From positions 41,600 through 105,599 of IMG/VR virus record IMGVR_UViG_3300020558_000217: a DNA stretch of 64,000 nt. One strand, 5' to 3'. The notes beneath the pieces are model-generated. The model had not been told where the DNA came from. It saw only the letters and a list, made by a program, of their open reading frames with translations, and did not search any database. Source of the stretch: a virus. Shown here piece after piece: positions 1 through 4,885 of this stretch (its first letter is position 1; every line of letters begins with the position of its first letter). The position numbers and the translations under genes are program-made.

Positions 1-1
1 C

Positions 2-187
2 ATTACAAACTTTGACGAAGTTAATTCTATTACGAGATCTTTGGGGCGTAAAGACCCGAACGAAGTGGTCAAGCGCATACTTGAGGGTGGAAAACTTGTT
101 CTCCGAAAAGTCCTTGACGATTTCAAGACGGAAAAGCCTCTTGCGTATCGCATCAACGAAAACACTATCCTGTTGAGGATTATATAA
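2..187 (+). CDS. 3' end of an unknown protein (partial)
   Basis: An open frame enters from the left edge and ends at TAA 185-187, giving at least 61 residues. The end reads PLAYRINENTILLRII. It contains many charged residues and no motif I recognise. The stop overlaps the next start (TAATG), so the two genes look translationally coupled. Function unknown; only the C-terminus is visible. Confidence 0.6.
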   Translation: MTNFDEVNSITRSLGRKDPNEVVKRILEGGKLVLRKVLDDFKTEKPLAYRINENTILLRII

Positions 188-375
188 TGAGCGATCTTAA
201 CGAAGACAAAGTCTATGACTTGATTGTTGTAGCAAGATTCCTGCTATGGTATCAGAAGGAAAATCCTGATGCTGTGTGGGGAGGAGAAAAGATTGAAGAA
301 GTAATTGATTCTTTCTCCAGTTTAACTGGATTCGATATTGCTTTGTTACAGAATATCGCATCCTTTCAAAAGTAA
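187..375 (+). CDS. Small hypothetical protein, 62 aa
   Basis: The ATG overlaps the upstream stop by one base. The 62-residue acidic product is predicted to be mostly helical (DLNEDKVYDLIVVARFLLWY near the N-terminus, then an acidic stretch and a hydrophobic C-terminal helix). It has no signal peptide and no recognisable domain. It precedes a row of exported proteins. Function unknown. Confidence 0.55.
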   Translation: MSDLNEDKVYDLIVVARFLLWYQKENPDAVWGGEKIEEVIDSFSSLTGFDIALLQNIASFQK

Positions 376-386
376 AGGAAAATAAG

Positions 387-581
387 ATGAACAAGATTAT
401 CTTATCAACCGTTGCTGCCATGCTTATGGGTGGTAGTGCATTTGCTGGCGACGTTATTGCGCCTCCAGTTTCAAAGTATGTAGAAGAAACTCCTCTGCCT
501 CCAAAGCGTCCTACCAATTTTGGTAAGACTGACAATCAGAAGGTTGCACAGAAGGTTCAGGAAGTAACCACAAGGAAGTAA
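387..581 (+). CDS. Small exported protein, 64 aa
   Basis: A clear Sec signal peptide occupies residues 1-20: MNK, then a hydrophobic core, then a likely AFA/G cleavage site at about residue 20. The mature part is only about 44 residues, proline- and lysine-rich (PPVSKYVEETPLPPKRP), probably unstructured in the periplasm. A purine-rich RBS (AAAGGAAAATAAG) precedes the ATG. Function is not recognisable. It is the first of several exported small proteins here. Confidence 0.65.
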   Translation: MNKIILSTVAAMLMGGSAFAGDVIAPPVSKYVEETPLPPKRPTNFGKTDNQKVAQKVQEVTTRK

Positions 582-583
582 TT

Positions 584-934
584 ATGAAGAATATCATGTA
601 TAGCGTGATGGTTGCTTCAATGTTATCTGGCTCTGCTGCTAGAGCAGAGCCAGAATTGAAGTGCTATGAAAATAAAGATTTCATGAAGATGATCGACGAT
701 AAGAATCTTTCTACCATTTATAATGGTTTCAAGGATGATAACCGAGTTTCTGAGATCATGATGTCGAAGGAAAGATATATCTACGTTGTAGAATATGACA
801 AGGCGACTGATGGTAATGCTTTTGCTGCCAAGCAATATTGCGTTACAACAATACTAAAAAACGTAACATTCAATGAATCTGCTATTGAATATCTTTACCA
901 GCTTCTGGAAAAAGTGAGAGGACAAAAGACATGA
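584..934 (+). CDS. Exported hypothetical protein, 116 aa
   Basis: The signal peptide covers residues 1-21 (MKNIMYSVMVASMLSGSAARA, cut before EPEL). The mature part is about 95 residues with two cysteines (LKCYEN and KQYCVTT) that could form one disulphide in the periplasm. The RBS AAGGAAG is 5-6 bases before the ATG, overlapping the end of the previous gene. The stop overlaps the next ATG (ATGA at 931-934), so the two are coupled. No family recognised. Confidence 0.65.
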   Translation: MKNIMYSVMVASMLSGSAARAEPELKCYENKDFMKMIDDKNLSTIYNGFKDDNRVSEIMMSKERYIYVVEYDKATDGNAFAAKQYCVTTILKNVTFNESAIEYLYQLLEKVRGQKT

Positions 935-1215
935 GTATTCTTGGACCAGATGGTGGTTTAACTTTTAGTGTTACAGGTAAACAGAATAAAGATCCAATCA
1001 CTGACATTCGAATGGTAATGTTTCCTAAGATGATGGTTCATCCAGAAACTAAACAGATGGTAATGGTTCCTATGCAGGATCTTCAATATCAACGTCAGGG
1101 TTCTACAGAATGGTTTTCAGTGGCCATTCACGAAACTGATAAACACGATTTTAACCCGGAGTATAAAAATGAAGAAGTATCTACTAGTAATTCTAGCGGG
1201 GTTATCCTTTCTTAG
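931..1215 (+). CDS. Hypothetical protein, 94 aa
   Basis: Starts in an ATGA overlap with the previous gene. The middle is Met/Pro/Gln-rich (MMVHPETKQMVMVPMQDLQY). It has no signal peptide or membrane segment. Its last 16 codons are overlapped in another frame by the lipoprotein gene at 1169. Unknown function; it could be a small folded cytoplasmic or virion protein. Confidence 0.5.
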   Translation: MSILGPDGGLTFSVTGKQNKDPITDIRMVMFPKMMVHPETKQMVMVPMQDLQYQRQGSTEWFSVAIHETDKHDFNPEYKNEEVSTSNSSGVILS

Positions 1216-1291
1216 TTTGGTTGGCTGTTCAGTACTCGGAACAGTCGTCAAGTGCTCTGTACGGGATAGTAGTAATAGACCGTGCCAGTGA
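1169..1291 (+). CDS. Small lipoprotein, 40 aa, overlapping gene
   Basis: A 40-codon frame nested over the end of the preceding gene. It begins MKKYLLVILAGLSFLSLVGC, a textbook lipoprotein signal: Lys-Lys, hydrophobic core and lipobox LVGC with Cys20 as the lipidated residue. The mature peptide is only 21 residues, with two more cysteines. GGAG sits about 8 bases before the ATG. An overlapped tiny lipoprotein resembles an outer-membrane spanin (Rz1 type), but it lacks the usual proline richness and no inner-membrane partner lies beside it, so that role is a guess. Confidence 0.6.
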   Translation: MKKYLLVILAGLSFLSLVGCSVLGTVVKCSVRDSSNRPCQ

Positions 1292-1308
1292 AGGGCCAGA
1301 GGGAATAC

Positions 1309-1623
1309 ATGGACCGGAAATCGAAGATTTTGAAAATTCTGTTGACAAGTAGCGTTTTTACGCTATACTATATGAATATGGCAATGGCAGCGGATGATAT
1401 ATCATGTGATAAGAAGACTAGCGATAGCCATATCATCCACTGTAAAACAAAAAAGGTGATGGATGTTTCGTTGGTTTCTATTAACGGCGGTGAGTGTAAC
1501 TCTCCTGCATTCCACTGGCATGGTAGCGGTGAGTTTTCCATTCCAGGAACTAAAGAATGTGGCTACGTTGGAGCAGTCACATTATCAATCGACGGTCACA
1601 ATAAAACCTTCGCCCCATTATAA
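1309..1623 (+). CDS. Exported cysteine-containing protein, 104 aa
   Basis: I choose ATG 1309 because AGAGGG lies just upstream; an in-frame GTG at 1282 would add nine residues with no RBS. The signal peptide runs to about residue 27 (ending MNMAMA, cut before ADDISC). The mature part of about 77 residues has four cysteines (ISCDKK, IHCKTK, GECNSP, KECGYV), compatible with two disulphides, and is rich in beta-type residues. The stop codon lies inside the late promoter of the tmRNA. No family recognised. Confidence 0.65.
   Translation: MDRKSKILKILLTSSVFTLYYMNMAMAADDISCDKKTSDSHIIHCKTKKVMDVSLVSINGGECNSPAFHWHGSGEFSIPGTKECGYVGAVTLSIDGHNKTFAPL
1342..1369 (+). promoter_or_regulatory. Possible sigma-70-type promoter inside a gene
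   Basis: TTGACA at 1342-1347 and TATACT at 1364-1369 are 16 bases apart, close to the host vegetative consensus. It lies inside the signal-peptide codons of the 104-aa protein and points toward the tmRNA about 260 bases downstream. It could give an early or host-type transcript of the RNA genes, or be chance. Confidence 0.4.
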
Positions 1624-1626
1624 ATA
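1619..1626 (+). promoter_or_regulatory. T4-type late promoter for the tmRNA
   Basis: Exact T4 late consensus TATAAATA, overlapping the stop codon of the upstream gene. A start 6-7 bases downstream would put the transcript 5' end near 1632-1634, just where the acceptor piece of the permuted tmRNA begins. Confidence 0.7.
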
Positions 1627-1632
1627 GAATTG

Positions 1633-1698
1633 CCGAGGTCGTTGAGAGACGAAACATAGGTTTCTTGGACGTGGGTGCGATTCCCACCGCCTCCACCA
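1633..1698 (+). ncRNA. ssrA: tmRNA acceptor piece (alanine-accepting 3' half)
   Basis: T-arm: GTGGG (1671-1675), loop TGCGATT, CCCAC (1683-1687). The 3' acceptor strand CGCCTCC is at 1688-1694, then A1695 and encoded CCA 1696-1698. Upstream, GAAAC and GTTTC can form a short hairpin. No tRNA anticodon arm precedes it and no matching 5' strand lies upstream, so this is not an ordinary tRNA. The 5' end is inferred from the late promoter. Confidence 0.85.
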
Positions 1699-1808
1699 TA
1701 GATACATTAGGAAAGACAATGTTTTAGAAAAGTTCTAGCACCAAGTGAGTTCTAAAACATAAGAAGATCATTGCTTCAGCTTGCCGACTAGACTAGTGTA
1801 TCTATGAT
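1698..1808 (+). other. tmRNA intervening segment with two nested stems
   Basis: The spacer removed during maturation. Right after CCA, ATAGATACATTAG (1698-1710) pairs with CTAGTGTATCTAT (1793-1805): 13 bp with one G-U, stacking directly on the acceptor stem so that it would present a tRNA-like substrate. Inside it, ATGTTTTAGAA (1719-1729) pairs perfectly with TTCTAAAACAT (1750-1760). Processing by host RNase P and 3' tRNA nucleases is inferred. Confidence 0.75.
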
Positions 1809-1965
1809 GGGGGCGAACAGGTTCGACGGGATACAGTAAGGTCGTAAGGAGACCAAAGGCAAGTATAGGTGCTAACGATAACTTTGCACCATTTGACTTC
1901 GCTCTAGCAGCGTAAGTTCATTGGGTTCTGCAAGTCTTACCTCGAAACAGAAAAGACTTGCCTTT
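1809..1965 (+). ncRNA. ssrA: tmRNA coding piece with degradation tag ANDNFAPFDFALAA
   Basis: Begins GGGGGCG, followed by the tmRNA hallmark GGTTCGACGGG. GGTC/GACC around 1840-1854 is the likely PK1 region. The tag starts at the resume codon GCT 1871 and ends at TAA 1913-1915. It encodes ANDNFAPFDFALAA, so the full tag would be A-ANDNFAPFDFALAA, close to the Caulobacter tag from memory (AANDNFAEEFAVAA). It ends in the hydrophobic -ALAA read by ClpXP-type proteases. A 9-bp hairpin (GCAAGTCTT 1930-1938 with AAGACTTGC 1953-1961) closes the piece. Confidence 0.9.
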
Positions 1966-1986
1966 CTGATTATACCATAGTATAAT
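1958..1986 (+). promoter_or_regulatory. Possible promoter for tRNA-Arg
   Basis: A perfect -10 box TATAAT at 1981-1986 sits 17 bases after TTGCCT (1958-1963, three of six matches to -35). A start near 1993 would be just ahead of the tRNA at 1996. The tRNA could equally be cut from the tmRNA transcript. Confidence 0.4.
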
Positions 1987-1995
1987 ACTAATAAT

Positions 1996-2072
1996 GGCTC
2001 CGTAGCTCAGCAGGATAGAGCAACAGACTTCTAATCTGTGGGTCGAACGTTCGAATCGTTCCGGAGTCGCCA
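1996..2072 (+). tRNA. tRNA-Arg (anticodon UCU), CCA encoded
   Basis: Complete cloverleaf of 77 bases. Acceptor GGCTCCG pairs with CGGAGTC (one G-U); D-arm GCTC/GAGC; anticodon stem ACAGA/TCTGT with loop CTTCTAA, giving anticodon TCT; T-arm GAACG TTCGAAT CGTTC; discriminator G and genomic CCA. It reads AGA (and AGG). AGA is a very common arginine codon in the genes here but is rare in GC-rich alphaproteobacteria, so this tRNA probably compensates for the codon mismatch with the host. Confidence 0.95.
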
Positions 2073-2090
2073 TTTCTTAGGAGAACTAAA

Positions 2091-2201
2091 ATGTCAAGAC
2101 ACAATCATTGGTTTTGGAATAGTTCTTTCGTCAATGTTGTCCATCAAAAATTACTACACTTAACTTCATACATCTGGAAGAAGCAGAATCACAACCACTA
2201 A
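2091..2201 (+). CDS. Tiny hypothetical protein, 36 aa
   Basis: ATG 2091 follows AGGAGAACTAAA, a strong RBS at good spacing, 18 bases after the tRNA. The 36-residue product is rich in His, Trp and Asn (SRHNHWFWNSS at the start, KKQNHNH at the end). No domain is recognisable. The RBS is the main support that it is translated. Confidence 0.45.
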   Translation: MSRHNHWFWNSSFVNVVHQKLLHLTSYIWKKQNHNH

Positions 2202-2217
2202 AATCGGAGATTATATT

Positions 2218-2412
2218 ATGGCTTATAGAGACGAACCTGGAATTGTCTATTATGTGACATGTCTGTTGATCTTTGGTTTTGCACTATATGGTTGGATTTC
2301 GAATATCCTTATCCTTTGGAATTCGTTTGATTCTCCTCTGACAGCTAAGATGATTGTTCGTATTGCTGGTATTTTTGTAACTCCTCTAGGAATTATTCTA
2401 GGATATATCTAA
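2218..2412 (+). CDS. Small two-span membrane protein, 64 aa
   Basis: Two hydrophobic segments, about residues 9-31 (VYYVTCLLIFGFALYGW...) and 46-64 (IVRIAGIFVTPLGIILGYI), joined by a short loop. It probably sits in the host inner membrane. An RBS (CGGAG) lies ahead of the ATG. Small two-span phage proteins include superinfection-exclusion factors such as T4 Imm, but I see no specific similarity to them; function unknown. Confidence 0.55.
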   Translation: MAYRDEPGIVYYVTCLLIFGFALYGWISNILILWNSFDSPLTAKMIVRIAGIFVTPLGIILGYI

Positions 2413-2424
2413 AAGGAATGTGGC

Positions 2425-2622
2425 TTGAAAAACTCTCGTCCTTCTTCGCTTTCGCAGATTTATAATCTGAAACATGCATTTGAATATGAACTGAATAATG
2501 TGTTAGCCTTTGAAGATAGACAGGAGTTTTTTAGAGTCATAAATTACTTTGAACAGAGAATTTCAGAATTGAAAGAAGAAGAAAAGCAATGCTTAAGAAT
2601 TCAGTCTTCGTTGAAGAAGTAG
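2425..2622 (+). CDS. Hypothetical helical protein, 65 aa (TTG start)
   Basis: Starts at TTG 2425 with AAGGA seven bases upstream; the nearby ATG at 2418 opens only a 15-codon frame. The C-terminal half is charged and helical (EQRISELKEEEKQCLR). It overlaps the start of the gp33-like gene by 34 bases, suggesting coupled translation. No function recognised. Confidence 0.5.
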   Translation: MKNSRPSSLSQIYNLKHAFEYELNNVLAFEDRQEFFRVINYFEQRISELKEEEKQCLRIQSSLKK

Positions 2623-2807
2623 AAAAACTGTGTCGAGATAAGAATATCGAATATATTGATGCTGTTGTCTTTTGGTGCGAAAAAAATAATCTAGAAATAG
2701 AGACTGCTGCTTATTGGATAAAAAAAGATCCAGTTATGAGATCTAAAATTCAACTAGAAGCCGAAAACCTTAATGTGCTTAAACGAGGAGCAAGATTGCC
2801 CATATAA
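2589..2807 (+). CDS. 33: Late-transcription coactivator, gp33-like, 72 aa
   Basis: From memory of T4 gp33, the core aligns: YIDAVVFWCEKNNLE.E matches YLEATTAFLEENSIPE, and SKIQLEAENLNVLKR matches EKIQSEAIDENLLR. T4 gp33 bridges the RNA polymerase beta flap and the sliding clamp to activate late promoters. Synteny supports the call: the order gp33, gp59, gp32 is that of T4. The protein ends shortly after this core, so it lacks an equivalent of T4's C-terminal LDFLL clamp-binding tail. The stop overlaps a late promoter. Confidence 0.7.
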   Translation: MLKNSVFVEEVEKLCRDKNIEYIDAVVFWCEKNNLEIETAAYWIKKDPVMRSKIQLEAENLNVLKRGARLPI

Positions 2808-2810
2808 ATA
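2803..2810 (+). promoter_or_regulatory. T4-type late promoter
   Basis: Exact TATAAATA overlapping the stop of the gp33-like gene and 29 bases ahead of the peptidase ATG. It would drive late transcription of the peptidase, gp59 and possibly gp32. Confidence 0.65.
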
Positions 2811-2838
2811 TTAGGTTCAGCCATTGTTGGAGGCGTCT

Positions 2839-3342
2839 ATGCGTATAAAAACAATCGGTCGACCATCGCATGTATCCTTGGGGATAGTTAAAAAGGCAGC
2901 TTATTTTTATGGTAAATATCTAATCGGGGGTGGAAAGCTATTTAATAATATCCGTTTGACTGTTCAGTTTGAACACTTCAATAAAAATGACGGAGATTAT
3001 GCATACTGCGATTGGACAGACGACAATAACAGTTGCAGAGAGTTTTTAATAGGTATTGACCATGCTTTGAGCAAAAAAGAAACTTTGCTTGCTCTTGCTC
3101 ATGAAATGGTTCATCTTAAGCAATATGCGAGAGGTGAAATGAAAGATATCTGGCGTCCGGTTAGAATGGTAAAGTGGCAGGGCGAAAGATACTTGCATGA
3201 AGAAATGGATTACTGGGAGTGCCCCTGGGAAATTGAAGCGTATGGTCGTGAAAAGGGTCTATACTTCAAATTTCTAACATATTTACAGTATGGAGAGCCT
3301 GAAGAATTATGTCAGCGTTCGAAGCATATAAAGAGTACATAG
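2839..3342 (+). CDS. Zinc metallopeptidase-like protein (HExxH), 167 aa
   Basis: Start at ATG 2839: GGAGG lies five bases upstream, and the TTG at 2824 overlaps that RBS. Near residue 88 it has HEMVHLKQYARGE, a zincin HExxH motif, and about 50 residues later PWEIEAYGRE, whose glutamate is a likely third zinc ligand. Overall similar to SprT-like or minigluzincin proteins found in T4-like phages. The 3' end overlaps gp59 by 34 bases, so they are co-translated. The substrate is unknown; replication or DNA-protein crosslink repair would fit the neighbours. Confidence 0.65.
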   Translation: MRIKTIGRPSHVSLGIVKKAAYFYGKYLIGGGKLFNNIRLTVQFEHFNKNDGDYAYCDWTDDNNSCREFLIGIDHALSKKETLLALAHEMVHLKQYARGEMKDIWRPVRMVKWQGERYLHEEMDYWECPWEIEAYGREKGLYFKFLTYLQYGEPEELCQRSKHIKST

Positions 3343-3884
3343 CCCTTAAAAATCATTTCACCAAAGCTGATTATGACTACATTAAATACAACGGAAAGAC
3401 AGGAATAAAACATGCTTCCTTTGAGAAGCGAAAAGACAAGATTTTCTTTGAGAAACTTTCAAAGATTGAGAATTATCACGAGTTTCTTATTGCTAATCTT
3501 AGTAATAATCCTAAACTCTGGATTCGTGATCTAGCGTATTCAGAATCCGCTCAATTAACATATCAAAATTGGAAAAAGAGAAATCAGTCTCTTACATACA
3601 ATTTTAAAAACGATTTCAAAAAAATATTAGAAGAACCAGGAGGGCAGCAACATCCAGCCGCCCTTCGATTATATCTTGGTAACCAGATCAGTTTGGAGTC
3701 TCTTTGTATCTTTATTAAAATGACAAAGGCGATCGATCAATGGGACTCTAAACTTGAATATGACCCGATATGGGAAGATATCCGATTGAGGGTTGTAAAA
3801 TATACTTCATTCATCAAATTTGATTATGAGAAAGTTAAGCAGACAATGCTTGACATTATGAATGATATGGAGTATACTAAATAA
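3309..3884 (+). CDS. 59: gp59, loader of the replicative helicase
   Basis: 191 residues, close to T4 gp59 (217). The N-terminus FEAYKEYIALKNHFT, then YDYIKYNGK, SFEKRKDKIFFEKLS and a helical, basic remainder are the conserved features of this family. gp59 binds branched DNA and gp32 and loads the gp41 helicase at replication and recombination forks. It is followed directly by gp32, as in T4. Confidence 0.88.
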   Translation: MSAFEAYKEYIALKNHFTKADYDYIKYNGKTGIKHASFEKRKDKIFFEKLSKIENYHEFLIANLSNNPKLWIRDLAYSESAQLTYQNWKKRNQSLTYNFKNDFKKILEEPGGQQHPAALRLYLGNQISLESLCIFIKMTKAIDQWDSKLEYDPIWEDIRLRVVKYTSFIKFDYEKVKQTMLDIMNDMEYTK

Positions 3885-3945
3885 TGGCGGGCGATACAAA
3901 TGCCCAACATACAATTGTTATACACTGTAATACGGAGAAATATAC
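3885..3945 (+). promoter_or_regulatory. gp32 mRNA leader, possible autoregulatory site
   Basis: The leader contains a short stem GGGC (3889-3892) with GCCC (3902-3905), then an AT-rich single-stranded stretch including ACAATTGT, then RBS CGGAG. T4 gene 32 represses its own translation through an upstream pseudoknot followed by unstructured RNA; the layout is similar, but I could not confirm a second pseudoknot stem. Confidence 0.25.
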
Positions 3946-4851
3946 ATGGTAGATTTTAAGTCCCTCAAAGCAGCTTCAGGTAAGAAGTCTCTAGAATCCC
4001 TAACATCAGAGCTTAATAAGCTATCAGGCGGCGAAGGCAAGGGTGCCGATGATCGTTTCTGGGCGCCAACAGTCGATAAGGCTGGTAATGGTTATGCTGT
4101 TATTAGGTTTCTTCCTCCACCAGCTAACGAAGACGTTCCTTTCGTTCGTATCTTTGATCATGGTTTCCAGGGTCCAGGTGGATGGTATATTGAGAATTCT
4201 CTGACCACTCTTGGTAAGAATGACCCAGTTTCAGAATATAATTCTAAGTTGTGGAACTCCGGTATTGAGGCCAACAAGGAAATTGCTCGTAAGCAGAAGC
4301 GTCGCCTTCACTTCATCAGCAATATCTACGTTGTCAGCGATTCTGGCAATCCTGCTAATGAGGGTAAAGTTTTTCTTTACAAGTACGGTAAGAAGATCTT
4401 TGACAAGCTCAAGGAAGCGATGGAGCCACAGTTTGCGGATGAAGAGGCTGTAAATCCTTTTGATCTTTGGGCTGGTGCTAACTTCAAGTTGAAGATTCGT
4501 AATCTCGAGGGTTATCGCAATTACGATAAGTCTGAGTTTGATAAACCAAGTCCACTTCTTAAGGATGACGAAGAGCTAGAAAAGGTTTGGAAGAGCGAAC
4601 ATTCACTTCAGGAATTTCTTGCTCCATCTAACTTCAAATCTTATGAAGAACTTCAGACTCGTTTGTCTAAGGTTCTTGCTGAAGACTCTGCTCCTGCAAA
4701 GCGTAAGGCAGCGGAGAACACTGAAGTTCCATGGCAGGAAGAAGAGTCTGCTCCTACCTTTAAGGCGACTCATGCGCCAAAGTATTCATCTGATGATGAA
4801 GATGATGATGATGAGTCATTGGAGTTTTTTAAGAAACTTGCTAACGACTAA
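3946..4851 (+). CDS. 32: gp32, single-stranded DNA binding protein
   Basis: 301 residues, as in T4. The basic N-terminus (FKSLKAASGKKSLESL) carries the cooperativity/LAST-like region; the core has GWYIENSLTTLG, NEGKVFLYKYGKKIFDKL and GANFKLKIRNLEGYRNYD; the C-terminus is the acidic protein-interaction tail (SSDDEDDDDESLEFF). Unlike T4 gp32 it has no cysteine at all: the CPVC-type zinc motif is replaced by DPVSEYN. The subdomain should therefore fold without zinc. It coats single-stranded DNA in replication and recombination. Confidence 0.93.
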   Translation: MVDFKSLKAASGKKSLESLTSELNKLSGGEGKGADDRFWAPTVDKAGNGYAVIRFLPPPANEDVPFVRIFDHGFQGPGGWYIENSLTTLGKNDPVSEYNSKLWNSGIEANKEIARKQKRRLHFISNIYVVSDSGNPANEGKVFLYKYGKKIFDKLKEAMEPQFADEEAVNPFDLWAGANFKLKIRNLEGYRNYDKSEFDKPSPLLKDDEELEKVWKSEHSLQEFLAPSNFKSYEELQTRLSKVLAEDSAPAKRKAAENTEVPWQEEESAPTFKATHAPKYSSDDEDDDDESLEFFKKLAND

Positions 4852-4859
4852 AATGAAGA

Positions 4860-4884
4860 GGGAGCCAAATTGGCTCCCTTTTTT
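4860..4884 (+). terminator. Rho-independent terminator after gp32
   Basis: GGGAGCC (4860-4866), loop, GGCTCCC (4872-4878), then six T. Perfect 7-bp GC-rich stem with U-tract, eight bases after the gp32 stop and just before the end of the convergent minus-strand operon. Confidence 0.9.
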
Positions 4885-4885
4885 A

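Larger units (their letters stand above)
1633..1965 (+). ncRNA. ssrA: Permuted two-piece tmRNA, whole precursor
   Basis: The gene order is inverted relative to one-piece tmRNA: the T-arm and CCA end come first (to 1698), then a spacer, then the 5' acceptor strand, tag reading frame and downstream hairpin. The two acceptor strands pair across the spacer: GGGGGCG at 1809-1815 with CGCCTCC at 1688-1694 (six Watson-Crick pairs plus one G-U). Such permuted genes are characteristic of Alphaproteobacteria and of some cyanobacteria and betaproteobacteria. The RNA rescues stalled ribosomes and tags the unfinished protein for proteolysis. The outer ends (about 1633 and 1965) are estimated, and I could not resolve helix P2 by eye. 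Confidence 0.9.

Noticed and set aside
1282-1308. GTG 1282 as start of the exported 104-aa protein
   Set aside because: No RBS, and it would add nine polar residues before the signal peptide; ATG 1309 has AGAGGG.
1630-1698. Isolated tRNA-like T-arm with CCA
   Set aside because: There is no anticodon arm and no upstream 5' acceptor strand; it pairs with 1809-1815 and is the tmRNA acceptor piece.
2418-2465. ATG frame of 15 codons after the two-span membrane protein
   Set aside because: Too short; the same RBS serves the TTG at 2425.
4211-4453. Second frame overlapping gp32
   Set aside because: Basic, Ser/Leu-rich shadow of gp32 with no RBS.
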